Of a stretch of 15,841 nt of DNA, positions 1-7,244 are shown piece after piece. How positions within the stretch are numbered: position 1 is the stretch's first letter; every line of letters starts with the position of its first letter. The notes under the pieces were generated by a model that searched no databases, was not told the DNA's origin, and saw only the letters and a list, made by a program, of their open reading frames with translations. Source of the DNA: Deltaproteobacteria bacterium (lineage in GTDB: Bacteria > Desulfobacterota > Desulfobacteria > Desulfobacterales > ETH-SRB1). The stretch covers positions 1-15,841 of the forward strand of contig JAFCZU010000068.1 of assembly GCA_019314185.1 (NCBI GenBank), in the 5' to 3' direction. A program made the position numbers and the translations under genes.

Positions 1-462
1 TAACAACCTGCCTCCGTTAGCAATTCAATCTATCTGCCATATTGCACCACTTACAGCAAGCATACAAAACAGCCAATTAAAAAGGTTTATGCTGATAAAA
101 GCTACCCTGCCCAGTTAAATAGGTCTCCCATATTTTTCTATGTAACCTCTAACATAACACCCACGAATATAATGTTTAATTTTAGCAAATTTAACTCTGG
201 TCATTTAACCGGGTAAAGAAAACCCAACAGAAAATTTCTTTCTATGAATAATATAACTGACGACATTATGAGAAAAAATACTACTACGGCTAAATTAACC
301 AGGTTAAATATGTTCTATGAACATTTGCTGGAGATATTTTATAATGCTGGTACATGTTTACCTGTCTATGCGCTTTAGAAAAAAAATCGATATAAAAATC
401 TACACTCCAGCAATTTAACTGAGTGAACCTCCTATGAAAAAGAACGTAATAAGAAAATATTT

Positions 463-500
463 ACCCCGTTAAATGTTTTTGTGTTTTATTTAACTGGGGT
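463..500. repeat. Hairpin from two opposed ATTTAAC motifs
   Basis: ACCCCGTTAAAT (463-474) pairs with ATTTAAC-T-GGGGT (488-500), leaving one bulged T at 495 and a 13-base loop. This is the second tightest inverted pair in the cluster. No T-run follows on either strand, so it does not look like a standard intrinsic terminator. Confidence 0.7.
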
Positions 501-586
501 CAACAGTCCGTTATGTTGTAGAATAGTATTTTAGACTTAGTCATTTGCATGATGGGAGACCTTTGAAAAATGTTCAATTTTGTCTG

Positions 587-617
587 CCCTGTTAAATTTG
601 AAAACTATTTAACAGGG
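587..617. repeat. Perfect 11-bp hairpin from opposed motifs
   Basis: CCCTGTTAAAT (587-597) is the exact reverse complement of ATTTAACAGGG (607-617), with a 9-base loop. This is the best-conserved inverted pair of the cluster and the shortest spacing between opposed copies. Confidence 0.8.
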
Positions 618-638
618 GTTCGAGTACAAGAAAGGCAA

Positions 639-685
639 AAATTTCAACCACAGGAATATATTGAATATTCCGAGGATTGAAATTT
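639..685. repeat. Long imperfect hairpin
   Basis: AAATTTCAA (639-647) pairs perfectly with TTGAAATTT (677-685). A 5-base internal mismatch follows, then GGAATAT pairs with ATATTCC around a 5-base ATTGA loop. The structure is unrelated in sequence to the ATTTAAC motif. It lacks a flanking T-run, so a terminator role for the minus-strand TRIC gene is possible but unsupported. Confidence 0.6.
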
Positions 686-802
686 GAAACTGAAGCGGTA
701 ATCGGGCAAAAGGGAACGTTTTGCAAAGCTGTTTTTATATATTATGAAAAAAAGTCAAGGATAACTGCTTAATAAAGAATCGAAAAACATGTTATTTATA
801 GA

Positions 803-1459
803 TCATCTTAGTTTTACTCTGATTTTTCGTTGTTGTGTAAGTTGTGAAGGAGACGCGGACAGACTTTTTACCCTTGGCAGGGATATTCCGTATTTCATAG
901 CGATAATGCGGATACATATTGTGGCTGCAATCGCGCAAAATAATTGTATGTTCTCGTTGCATCCAAGAGCCCTTGTCACAACAAAGCAAGCGCCACCCAA
1001 TAAAGCGGCTGTCGCATAGAAATCTGTATTAAGAACAGCCGGTATTTTGCAAACCAGCATGTCTCTGATAATCCCGCCACCTGTAGCTGTTATGGCAGCC
1101 ATCATTATGATTCCTATGGCGCCCAAACCACAGGTTGACGCTTTAGCTGCGCCAATCGCCGCAAATACGCTTAAACCAAGCGCATCTGAAGCCATTACAC
1201 TATCCCAGCGGGACGCAATTCTCGTAGATCCGATAAACACGAGGAGCCCTCCAACAAAACATATCAACAGATAGGTTTCATCCTGAAATGCTGCCGGCGG
1301 AGTAATACCAAGTATCAGATCTCTTACAATTCCTCCTCCGACCCCTGTAGCTACCGATAGAACCAACACGCCAAAGATGTCGAGTTCATACTTGACTGCG
1401 CGAAATGCGCCTGACATGGCAAATACGAATGTGCCGAATATATCAAGAAAAGTTATCAT
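803..1459 (-). CDS. TRIC/UPF0126-family membrane protein
   Basis: A 218-residue, strongly hydrophobic inner-membrane protein of the UPF0126 (YadS/YicG) family, now grouped with trimeric intracellular cation channels. The family is built from two repeated three-helix halves, each with a Gly-rich kinked helix. Both signatures are visible: ATGVGGGIVRDLILG..PP at about residues 38-55 and ATGGGIIRDML...IP at about 125-140. The other hydrophobic stretches fit roughly seven transmembrane helices. The ATG at 1459 has a GAGG ribosome site about 10 bases upstream. That site sits in a 10-bp palindrome CTCAATTGAG (1469-1478), which could affect initiation. Bacterial members are reported to conduct monovalent cations, but the physiological role is mostly unclear. 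The gene lies downstream of the hydrolase on the same strand, 69 bp away, and may be cotranscribed with it. Confidence 0.9.
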   Translation of the reverse strand: MITFLDIFGTFVFAMSGAFRAVKYELDIFGVLVLSVATGVGGGIVRDLILGITPPAAFQDETYLLICFVGGLLVFIGSTRIASRWDSVMASDALGLSVFAAIGAAKASTCGLGAIGIIMMAAITATGGGIIRDMLVCKIPAVLNTDFYATAALLGGACFVVTRALGCNENIQLFCAIAATICIRIIAMKYGISLPRVKSLSASPSQLTQQRKIRVKLR

Positions 1460-1468
1460 TATTAATAC

Positions 1469-1478
1469 CTCAATTGAG
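1469..1478. promoter_or_regulatory. Palindrome overlapping the TRIC ribosome site
   Basis: CTCAATTGAG is a perfect 10-bp palindrome that includes the GAGG used by the downstream minus-strand TRIC start. It could be chance, an operator, or a short mRNA fold that hides the ribosome site. Confidence 0.3.
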
Positions 1479-1522
1479 CTTTTAGCAGTTAGCGCAACAA
1501 TTTCAATATATTTCTAAAGGTC

Positions 1523-1588
1523 AACATTTCACCTAATGGGTGAAAATTGAATTGCTGGCAACTGTCCGAAATAATAAGAATTAATTGC
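1523..1588 (-). repeat. Dispersed repeat D, copy 1 (hydrolase 3' end)
   Basis: About 51 of 66 bases match 4134-4199 at a constant offset of 2611 with no gaps. The core GAATTGCTGGCA is identical. Weaker resemblance extends to the left, where CTTTTAGCAGTTAG near 1479-1492 matches CTTTTAGCTATTAG near 4090. Copy 1 overlaps the last ~20 codons of the hydrolase (tail ending LPAIQFSPIR). On the minus strand a different frame reads QLILIISDSCQQF..., and copy 2 reads RLVLVISGACQQF.... Several differences between the copies are synonymous or conservative in that frame. It is probably a dispersed element that has lent the hydrolase its C-terminal tail. Confidence 0.65.
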
Positions 1589-2422
1589 CAAGAGCTCATC
1601 TTGGCTAATAATCCCTGCTTCTTGGAGAATTGATTTAATTTCTTTCTGGAATATATCCCAATCAGGAGGACAGTCATTATGACCACAGTTATATGTCAGC
1701 ATCTTACCACGCTTTGCTGCGTTAAAAAGGGTAAGACCATGTCCGTAGTGAATCACTTCATCGTTTTTTCCGTGAACAATTAAAACTGGCCCAGAGTATG
1801 ATTTTACTGTCGATATATTATCAAAGGTATCCAGAACAAGAAAATCGGGAGCATGATATTTTGATGCCATCGTTTTTGTGTTGATAAATGATGACATAAG
1901 GATGAGCATTGCAGAAGGACGCTTTGTTGCGAGAGCACATGCAGCACCGCCGCCGATCGAGCGTCCTATGAGGATGATCTCAGAAGGATCGACGTCTTTT
2001 CTTAAAATTAAAGCATCATAAGCCGCAACAAAAGCTTCAGTAATGCTTTTTTGAGATGGAGAGCCTGTTGACCTTCCATAACCCGGGTACTCGACAAGCA
2101 ATACACCAATTCCAAGTTCTGTAAATTTTTTCAGCCTTTCAGGCCATTGATCGATTATTTCCGCATTTCCATGAGCAAAAATAACTGCTGGCCGCGGGCT
2201 CTGACCATGTTGCGATGAAGGTGGAATAAACCATGTTTCGATTTTTCCACAACCTGCATTTATCCAGTTTTTTTCAATGTCCGGCATGTTTTCACTTATG
2301 TTTGAAAGCTCTGATGTTTTAATGCAGGGAAACATTATATGACGCTGTATAAAAAAAAGGAGGCCACAATAAGCAAGGTAGAAACAAAAGAACCACAATA
2401 CAATTTTACTTAAAATATTCAA
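1529..2422 (-). CDS. Membrane-anchored alpha/beta hydrolase
   Basis: A 297-residue serine hydrolase of the alpha/beta fold, close in style to the YfhR/Bem46-type peptidase-like hydrolases. One N-terminal hydrophobic segment (about residues 5-26) should anchor it in the inner membrane with the catalytic domain in the periplasm. HG at 84-85 fits the oxyanion loop. VEYPGYGRSTGSPSQ at about 110-124 is typical of the group. The nucleophile elbow GRSIGG places Ser155, with Asp221 in HGKNDEVI and His248 in CGHND completing the triad. The substrate cannot be told from sequence. The start is TTG at 2422, chosen for its GAGG ribosome site 6 bases upstream. The last ~20 residues (SYYFGQLPAIQF...) lie in a dispersed repeat and are probably not part of the conserved fold. 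Confidence 0.9.
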   Translation of the reverse strand: MNILSKIVLWFFCFYLAYCGLLFFIQRHIMFPCIKTSELSNISENMPDIEKNWINAGCGKIETWFIPPSSQHGQSPRPAVIFAHGNAEIIDQWPERLKKFTELGIGVLLVEYPGYGRSTGSPSQKSITEAFVAAYDALILRKDVDPSEIILIGRSIGGGAACALATKRPSAMLILMSSFINTKTMASKYHAPDFLVLDTFDNISTVKSYSGPVLIVHGKNDEVIHYGHGLTLFNAAKRGKMLTYNCGHNDCPPDWDIFQKEIKSILQEAGIISQDELLAINSYYFGQLPAIQFSPIR

Positions 2423-2568
2423 AAGTTACCTCGGTCAAAGGAATCTTCAAAGAATTATATATAATGTATGGCTTGCATTAATACATAATAATTTGGTAAT
2501 ATTCAATATTAAAAATTGTGAGCTGTTACACTGTTTTATTGACCTTTAAACTTAAGCAGGAACCAACC
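2423..2568. promoter_or_regulatory. Divergent intergenic region with palindrome
   Basis: This 146-bp AT-rich space separates the divergent hydrolase and CNB genes, so it should contain promoters for both. A perfect 7+7 palindrome TAATATT-C-AATATTA lies at 2497-2511, about 58 bp before the CNB start, and could be an operator. TATAAT-like strings occur near 2457-2465, but no confident -35/-10 pair was found. Confidence 0.4.
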
Positions 2569-3063
2569 ATGATTGAATCAAAATATTTGACAGATAATAT
2601 TAAAAACATACAACAGCTTTTAGCAATTCCAGCTTTGAAAAATTTCGAAACAAAAGCCCTTGGGCAAATGCTCAGATTAAGCAAAATAAGGCGATATGAA
2701 GACGGAGAAATAATTATAAAAGAGGGCGATCTTGACCTGTGGCTTTATTTTCTTCTGTCCGGCAAGATACGGATAGAAAAAAAAGGTATGTCCATTTGTA
2801 CAATAAGCAAAATGGGTGAAATTTTTGGTGAAATGAGAATAATAGACAGCTTAAGCAGATCAGCCTCGGTATATGCGGTTGGCAAAACCGTGTGTATGGC
2901 TGTCAATACTTCAGGCAAAGAAAAATATTCTCCGGATGATGAATCAACATATGTCCTTTTATTATTATACAGAGTGTTGGCTGAATATATATCAATCCGG
3001 CTGCGTTTGACAAATGAAGAACTTGTTGCACTTAAAAAAAATATTGGTACACAGGTAAAATAA
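2569..3063 (+). CDS. Cyclic nucleotide-binding domain protein
   Basis: A 164-residue soluble protein consisting mostly of one CNB (cAMP/cGMP-binding, CRP-like) beta-barrel at about residues 25-115. YEDGEIIIKEGD (about 43-54) and FLLSGKIRI (61-69) are typical of the barrel. The phosphate-binding cassette is intact: FGEM at 86-89 supplies the ribose-contacting Glu88 and RSAS at 97-100 supplies the phosphate-contacting Arg97. No helix-turn-helix follows; the C-terminus is an amphipathic helix (about 125-157). It is therefore more likely a nucleotide sensor or adaptor than a DNA-binding regulator. I chose ATG 2569 because AGGA lies 7 bases upstream; an in-frame GTG at 2518 would add 17 atypical residues. 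The radical SAM gene follows after 5 bp, so the two are probably one operon. Confidence 0.88.
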   Translation: MIESKYLTDNIKNIQQLLAIPALKNFETKALGQMLRLSKIRRYEDGEIIIKEGDLDLWLYFLLSGKIRIEKKGMSICTISKMGEIFGEMRIIDSLSRSASVYAVGKTVCMAVNTSGKEKYSPDDESTYVLLLLYRVLAEYISIRLRLTNEELVALKKNIGTQVK

Positions 3064-3068
3064 AGCAT

Positions 3069-4064
3069 ATGAAAAAGACCGTTTCCTTTTCCAAAGATTC
3101 CGTAAATATTTTTTTCCATATCCTCACAAATTGTAATCTTAAGTGCCAGCACTGTTATATCAACAAAAAACAGCACGGAGAAAATCAACTTTCAATAGAA
3201 ACTATTGAAACATGGCTTAGCGCATTTGCAGAAAAAAGCGGTAGGGCAAATGTTATTTTTTTAGGAGGAGAACCCACTCTTCATCCAGATCTGGCATTAG
3301 CCATTAAAAAAGCAAAATCTATCGGATATAAATCCATAACAGTTGATACCAATGGGTATCTTTTCCATGATATACTTTCTAAAGTAGATCGTAATATTGT
3401 TGATTATTTCAGCTTCAGCTTAGACGGCGCTACAAGAGAAACAAATGATATGCTCAGGGGAAAAGGATCGTATGATAAATGTATTGCTGGCATTAAAAAA
3501 GCGGTTTCAAAAGGTTTTACAACAAGTCTTATATATACGGTGAGCAGCGCCAATATCCATGAACTCCATATGATGGAGCCATTGCTGAAGGATTTGGGGA
3601 TTAACAGATTTTTTATACAAGTAATCGGAATCAGGGGAAAATCTGTTGGAAACAGCTCTGTAGAATTACAGGTTTCCAGATCCCAATGGTTAACCATAAT
3701 TCCAAAAGTTGCAGAAAAGGTAGCCGGGCTTGGCATTATTGCTACTTACCCAAAAGTTTTTTTAAATCCCGAAGAAAATTTTGAATGCGGCGGTCTGGTT
3801 GCAGAAAATTATTTTATATTTCCCAATGGCAGGGTATATCGATGCCCGTTATGTGAGGATTTTCCTTTACACAGCATGGCATTTAAAAATAATAATCTTA
3901 TTAATACTGACAGAATAAATGAAAGGGATTTGTTTGGGCTTAACATACCTGAAGGATGCGTGATGAACAAAATCATACAACCTGCAAATTTAAGCTATAA
4001 CAGCAACGGCGCTCCGGATTATAAAATTGCTTGCTGTCTGTTGAAAGAGGAGGTCAGGATGTAA
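3069..4064 (+). CDS. Radical SAM/SPASM-like protein
   Basis: A 331-residue radical S-adenosylmethionine enzyme. The 4Fe-4S cluster motif is CNLKCQHC (Cys22, Cys26, Cys29), followed by GGEP at 66-69 for SAM binding. The N-terminal two thirds fit the partial TIM barrel. The C-terminal part carries SPASM-like cysteines for an auxiliary cluster: Cys240 in ECGGL, FPNGRVYRCPLC with Cys259 and Cys262, then Cys297 and the pair Cys322-Cys323. SPASM enzymes often modify peptides or proteins, but no candidate precursor peptide was found beside it, so the substrate is unknown. It follows the CNB gene by 5 bp, which suggests control by or partnership with a cyclic-nucleotide-sensing protein. The ribosome site before ATG 3069 is weak (AGG in the end of the CNB gene), consistent with translational coupling. 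Confidence 0.9.
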   Translation: MKKTVSFSKDSVNIFFHILTNCNLKCQHCYINKKQHGENQLSIETIETWLSAFAEKSGRANVIFLGGEPTLHPDLALAIKKAKSIGYKSITVDTNGYLFHDILSKVDRNIVDYFSFSLDGATRETNDMLRGKGSYDKCIAGIKKAVSKGFTTSLIYTVSSANIHELHMMEPLLKDLGINRFFIQVIGIRGKSVGNSSVELQVSRSQWLTIIPKVAEKVAGLGIIATYPKVFLNPEENFECGGLVAENYFIFPNGRVYRCPLCEDFPLHSMAFKNNNLINTDRINERDLFGLNIPEGCVMNKIIQPANLSYNSNGAPDYKIACCLLKEEVRM

Positions 4065-4116
4065 CCCAAAATGAGCAATCAGCAATTAACTTTTAGCTAT
4101 TAGTCAAACTATATCA

Positions 4117-4140
4117 AGATGTTATTAGACAATAACATCT
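4117..4140. terminator. Perfect hairpin after radical SAM gene
   Basis: AGATGTTATT (4117-4126) and AATAACATCT (4131-4140) form a perfect 10-bp stem with a 4-base AGAC loop, 53 bp after the radical SAM stop. The stem is AT-rich and no T-run follows, so it could be a weak terminator, an mRNA end-protecting fold, or simply part of repeat D copy 2, which it overlaps. Confidence 0.4.
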
Positions 4141-4199
4141 CACCCAATAGATCAAAATCGAATTGCTGGCAGGCACCTGAAATAACAAGAACTAATCGC
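4134..4199 (-). repeat. Dispersed repeat D, copy 2
   Basis: This copy lies in the same orientation as 1523-1588, with about 77% identity over 66 bases. The minus strand is open in two frames: one reads AISSCYFRCLPAIRF and stops, paralleling the hydrolase tail AINSYYFGQLPAIQF; the other reads RLVLVISGACQQF... through to a TAG near the hairpin loop. The two copies flank the hydrolase-CNB-radical SAM block as direct repeats about 2.6 kb apart. Confidence 0.65.
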
Positions 4200-4283
4200 T
4201 TACCTTAGATATCAACAAACAGACAATGAGTTTTTCTCTATTAACAGACAACAAAAAATTATTGAGATCAGAAGGAGTTTACA

Positions 4284-4499
4284 ATGCCCATATTCGAATA
4301 TGTATGTAAAAAATGTGATAGTCATTTTGAACAACTGGTTCTATCCCCAGAAGATCCTGATCCTAAATGTCCCAAATGCTGTGGTAACAACGTAAAAAAG
4401 CTTATATCCGCTGGGAATGTCAGACCACATGGTATTCCCACAGGTTCTGGTGGGTTCAAGCCGCCGAAGTGCATGTCTTGTAACCAATCCTCAAAATAA
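4284..4499 (+). CDS. FmdB-family zinc ribbon protein
   Basis: A 71-residue small protein starting MPIFEYVCKKCDSHFE, the hallmark of the FmdB/CxxC-CxxC-SSSS zinc ribbon family. Cys8/Cys11 and Cys29/Cys32 should bind one zinc. A third CxxC (Cys63, Cys66) near the C-terminus follows a Gly/Pro-rich stretch. Named after a putative regulator of formamide/amide metabolism, family members are widespread and mostly of unproven function, often proposed as regulatory or metal-handling proteins. The ATG at 4284 has a strong AGGAG site about 7 bases upstream. A 9-bp direct repeat AACAGACAA at 4218-4226 and 4243-4251 lies in the upstream region, 25 bp apart, and might mark a control site. It appears to be a single-gene unit. 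Confidence 0.88.
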   Translation: MPIFEYVCKKCDSHFEQLVLSPEDPDPKCPKCCGNNVKKLISAGNVRPHGIPTGSGGFKPPKCMSCNQSSK

Positions 4500-4568
4500 G
4501 AAACCATTACATTGCTTCGCAAATCAAACTTGAGTACAACCGGGGCTATTTAGAATTAAGTTTATTGG

Positions 4569-4671
4569 AAGTTACAAGTGAGCTAAAATTAATGAATCGC
4601 TTTGCTTCATCTTCTTATATAAAATTGGTCACGCCAAAGGCGCATTCCTCAACTTTAGTCACTTGTAACCT
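4569..4671. repeat. MITE-like inverted-repeat element C
   Basis: GTTACAAGTGA (4571-4581) pairs perfectly with TCACTTGTAAC (4659-4669). The arms extend inward with CTAAA/TTTAG after one bulged base. The element is about 100 bp and has a smaller ATGAA...TTCAT hairpin inside. It fills the gap between the FmdB and membrane-protein genes and ends about 25 bp before the latter. The left flank TATTGGAAGTTA also occurs near 5391, next to another repeat element. No open frame is inside. Confidence 0.6.
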
Positions 4672-4695
4672 TTTTGTAGTTTATCAGGAATTTTG

Positions 4696-5163
4696 ATGTT
4701 TTTTAATAAACTAAAACCAGCTGTTTCCAAATATGTGTTAATTACTCTTGCCGGTTTGATGTGGAGCACAGTGGGTGTAATGCTTTGTCGTATGGCTTAT
4801 TTCTGGCTTAAAGAAGTTGGCTGGTTTGCTGCTTTACCTTTTGGGCTGCTGGGAATTATTTTGTCATTTGCCGCATATTGTTTTGGTTTTTCCAGAATCG
4901 CTCGAAAAAATATTGATCGTATCTGCCTGCTGCCTGAAAAAGGATGTGTTTTTGCATTTCAGGCATGGAAAAGTTATCTGATCATTCTTGTTATGATTGT
5001 ACTTGGAATAATTCTGCGGCATTCTCCAATTCTCAAACAATACCTGGCAATTATCTATATAACTATAGGTAACGCGCTTCTGCTGGCAAGTTTACACTAT
5101 TACAAATGGTTGTGGCGGATGCTAATTCTGAAAAAATCATATCTGTCTTCAAAAGAAGTTTAA
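4696..5163 (+). CDS. Conserved hypothetical membrane protein, four helices
   Basis: A 155-residue integral membrane protein that I cannot assign to a named functional family. Hydrophobic segments lie at about residues 13-33, 41-64, 93-110 and 113-133, giving four predicted helices. A cytoplasmic-looking loop between helices 2 and 3 reads SRIARKNIDRICLLPEKGC and is followed by aromatic residues FAFQAWKSY. Positive charges at the N-terminus (NKLKP) and C-terminus (LKKSY) fit both ends being cytoplasmic. The ATG at 4696 was chosen because AGGA lies 6 bases upstream; an in-frame TTG directly before it is unlikely. No catalytic motif is evident. The gene stands alone between repeat elements, so context gives no functional clue. 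Confidence 0.75.
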   Translation: MFFNKLKPAVSKYVLITLAGLMWSTVGVMLCRMAYFWLKEVGWFAALPFGLLGIILSFAAYCFGFSRIARKNIDRICLLPEKGCVFAFQAWKSYLIILVMIVLGIILRHSPILKQYLAIIYITIGNALLLASLHYYKWLWRMLILKKSYLSSKEV

Positions 5164-5166
5164 TTA

Positions 5167-5222
5167 CTCAAGTTTCGCACCCTTTAATTTAGCCAAAGCG
5201 TTAGACGGCAAGGACTAAAAAT
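5167..5222 (+). repeat. Dispersed repeat B, copy 1
   Basis: This 56-bp sequence beginning CTCAAGTTTCGC matches 9063-9118 in 51 of 56 positions with no gaps. The core TTAGCCAAAGCGTTAGACGG is identical in both copies. It lies directly after the stop codon of the membrane protein. TTTCGC at 5173 is mirrored by GCGAAA at 5233-5238, so the element can fold on itself. Confidence 0.75.
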
Positions 5223-5401
5223 AAATTTTAAGGCGAAATATACTGCCTGTGCTTTTTACAACGGCGCAAATCAATTAATATAAGATTGATGCTTAATACA
5301 TCATTAAATTAAATATGTTATATCTCCTTTGCGCCTGATCATAATGTATGTTGCACGGGTTGCTGTTTACAAAATATAAGTATATTGGAAGTTATAAAAT
5401 A

Positions 5402-5588
5402 TGATGGCTTCGTAAAAAGTCTTCTGTGAACGACTTTGAGCCTTTTGGGAAAAAAGTAAGATGTTCATCGTTAAGAAATGCAAGCTATTTGAGGCCATCA
5501 GGCCGAGTTCTTGCATTTTAGATGAACATTTTAATTACGTCCAAAATGGTCATGAAGTGAACAAAATAGACTTTTTACGAGACCGTCA
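5402..5588. repeat. MITE-like palindromic element A, copy 1
   Basis: The ends TGATGGCTTCGTAAAAAGTC (5402-5421) and GACTTTTTACGAGACCGTCA (5569-5588) are inverted repeats matching at 17 of 20 positions. Nested inside are ATGTTCATC/GATGAACAT (5461-5469, 5521-5529), AAATGCAAG/CTTGCATTT (5476-5484, 5510-5518) and a GGCC-ATCA-GGCC tip (5493-5504). The whole 187-bp element can therefore form one long cruciform. It has no coding frame, which fits a non-autonomous miniature element. It abuts the cytochrome gene and may carry or disrupt its promoter. Confidence 0.75.
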
Positions 5589-5608
5589 AAGAATAAAGAA
5601 CCAGTATT

Positions 5609-7240
5609 ATGAAAAAGTTTAAAATAATATTTTTCTTTTTAATTTGTTTGACTTGGATATTTGCGTGTCATAACCGACCTGGAACAGTTAAACACACTGA
5701 ATTCCAGAGTTTCTCCATTTTTGAGCAAAAGTGTTCCAATTGTCATGAAGCTGATGAATGCGCAATGCTTCTAATCAACGAAAAATTCTGGGGAAAGACC
5801 ATACTTCGTATGAGCAGGAAACAAGGTGCGGAGATTACCAGATCCGATGTTGAAAAATTAATAAGCATGCATGTTGAGAAGCAGAAAGCAGAAAGAGATT
5901 TTTTCCTGAAGCAATGCACTCATTGCCATGGAGCAGAAATATCATTACCGGCTATAAAGACAAAGCGGAAATGGAAAGAAACGATTCGTCGTATGATGGC
6001 CAAGACCAAGAGAGAAATAAGTGATGAAAAAATCAATCTGTTAATCAATCACCATGCAAGATGTCAAAATATGATTATGGCAAAGTGTTCTCAATGCCAC
6101 GATCTCAAAAGGGTCGTTAGTTTAGAGCGCGATGAGGAAAACTGGCGGAAGATAGTTTCTGCCATGTCCAAAGAAAAGGGTAGTGACATAAACAAGGATG
6201 AAATAAATATAATAGTTAGTTACCACCGTCATAGACAGAAAAAAGACAGGGAATTGTTTGAAACAAAATGCTCAAAATGTCATAAAAGGATGAATATTCA
6301 AACCCCTCCAGAAGTAGAAAAAACACCCGATCAATGGAAGACAACGATCAGACGTATGATGGAAAAGACCAGCGATGTCATGAGCGATGAAAACGTTGAC
6401 ACTTTAATCCACTATCATACCAGGGCTCACAGCATGATAGTATCAGGAAGATTAGAGACCCAGGCTAAAATACTTGGCCTTGATTCCGTCGAACTCTTTA
6501 AAAGAAAATGTTCAACCTGCCATTCTTTGGAAAAATCACTCCACATCTTGGAGGAATCATGGCAAAAGACCATTCTGTCTATGGCAAAGAAAGATGGGAG
6601 CACCATAACTGCAAGCGATGTTTCTGAGCTGGTTAATTTTCATGTGACAAGACAGGAAAAGGAACAAAAGCTATTCTTAAGAGATTGTTCCCAATGTCAT
6701 CCAGCGGATGTTGCCCTGGAAACGGGAAAAACAGTTGAGCAATGGAGACAAACGGCCAGGAAAATGATGGATAAGGCAGGCAAAAGGATGAGTGAAAATG
6801 AGCTTGATATACTTACACAATATCACATAAAATATGAAAAAACGATGGCCGGCCTTGCTATGAAAAAATGTTCTCAGTGCCATAGCAAAGAACGAATATA
6901 TACTCCCATGGGAACTGCAGAAGCCTGGAAGCAGATTATCGTTGGCATGAGCGAAAAAGAAGGTAGCGGCATGACCCCTGATGACGTGAGAAAAATAGTG
7001 AACTATCACGTGGCAAAACAAAAAATTGAACAACAAGTCTTTCTGAAAGATTGTTCAAAATGTCATAAGCCGAAAGAGACATTGAAAGAGAAAAAGTCGA
7101 AAGATGAATGGAAACAAACCATCAGGCGTATGATGGCAAAAACAGATACAATGATCACAAACGAAGAACTTGAAATATTGATAAATTATCACATCATGAG
7201 AACAAGACACATAGGAGACATTAAAAAGCCGCTCCTGTAA
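5609..7240 (+). CDS. Octahaem c-type cytochrome lipoprotein
   Basis: A 543-residue exported protein with eight CxxCH haem c sites at Cys42, 103, 160, 221, 301, 360, 421 and 482. The N-terminus has Lys residues, a hydrophobic core and WIFAC at 16-20, a plausible but imperfect lipobox, so it is probably a lipid-anchored periplasmic or outer-membrane protein. Each haem begins a ~60-residue module containing W.(K/Q)TI..M..K, an acidic (S/T)xx(D/E) turn and a final (N/S/H)(Y/F/H)H. Odd and even modules differ in style (MSxKxG versus RRMMxKT), so the protein is four tandem two-haem units. A ~20-residue insert (about 280-300) splits the protein 4+4. The module resembles the dihaem domain of quinohemoprotein amine dehydrogenase alpha. 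The likely role is electron transfer; partners are unknown. The ribosome site is weak and the upstream DNA is a repeat element. Confidence 0.9.
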   Translation: MKKFKIIFFFLICLTWIFACHNRPGTVKHTEFQSFSIFEQKCSNCHEADECAMLLINEKFWGKTILRMSRKQGAEITRSDVEKLISMHVEKQKAERDFFLKQCTHCHGAEISLPAIKTKRKWKETIRRMMAKTKREISDEKINLLINHHARCQNMIMAKCSQCHDLKRVVSLERDEENWRKIVSAMSKEKGSDINKDEINIIVSYHRHRQKKDRELFETKCSKCHKRMNIQTPPEVEKTPDQWKTTIRRMMEKTSDVMSDENVDTLIHYHTRAHSMIVSGRLETQAKILGLDSVELFKRKCSTCHSLEKSLHILEESWQKTILSMAKKDGSTITASDVSELVNFHVTRQEKEQKLFLRDCSQCHPADVALETGKTVEQWRQTARKMMDKAGKRMSENELDILTQYHIKYEKTMAGLAMKKCSQCHSKERIYTPMGTAEAWKQIIVGMSEKEGSGMTPDDVRKIVNYHVAKQKIEQQVFLKDCSKCHKPKETLKEKKSKDEWKQTIRRMMAKTDTMITNEELEILINYHIMRTRHIGDIKKPLL

Positions 7241-7244
7241 TACC

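Larger units (their letters stand above)
110..617. repeat. Cluster of nine near-alternating ATTTAACnGGG motifs
   Basis: Forward copies of ATTTAAC start at 189, 203, 413, 488 and 607. Reverse copies (GTTAAAT) end at 120, 309, 474 and 597. Most have a one-base gap and then GGG, or CCC on the other side: CCCAGTTAAAT, ATTTAACCGGG, ATTTAACTGGGG, CCCTGTTAAAT, ATTTAACAGGGG. The copies starting at 189 (ATTTAACTCTGG) and 413 (ATTTAACTGAG) are degraded. Orientation alternates strictly except for the two forward copies at 189 and 203. Spacers between copies range from about 7 to 100 bp and share no sequence. The arrangement resembles BIME/REP-like arrays or a multi-site protein-binding region; the function is unknown. 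Confidence 0.75.
1..802. other. Gene-free AT-rich region with inverted repeats
   Basis: I see no convincing coding sequence in this stretch, which lies beyond the 3' end of the minus-strand TRIC gene. It is visibly AT-rich and carries a cluster of short inverted motifs (110-617) and a long imperfect hairpin (639-685), annotated separately. An 11-bp sequence AGGTCTCCCAT at 121-131 recurs inverted as ATGGGAGACCT around 552-562. No tRNA, rRNA, CRISPR or transposase remnant was recognised. The gene to the left lies outside the window, so it is unknown whether this is a promoter region, a 3' region or a repeat island. Confidence 0.7.
5164..5608. other. 445-bp gene-free gap filled with repeats
   Basis: No gene is visible. 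From left to right it holds repeat B copy 1 (5167-5222, with a GCGAAA counterpart at 5233-5238 to its TTTCGC), an inverted repeat GGCGCAAA/TTTGCGCC at 5263-5270 and 5328-5335, and palindromic element A (5402-5588). The last element ends only 20 bp before the cytochrome start. The promoter and ribosome site of the cytochrome gene must therefore lie in or immediately beside a repeat. Confidence 0.7.
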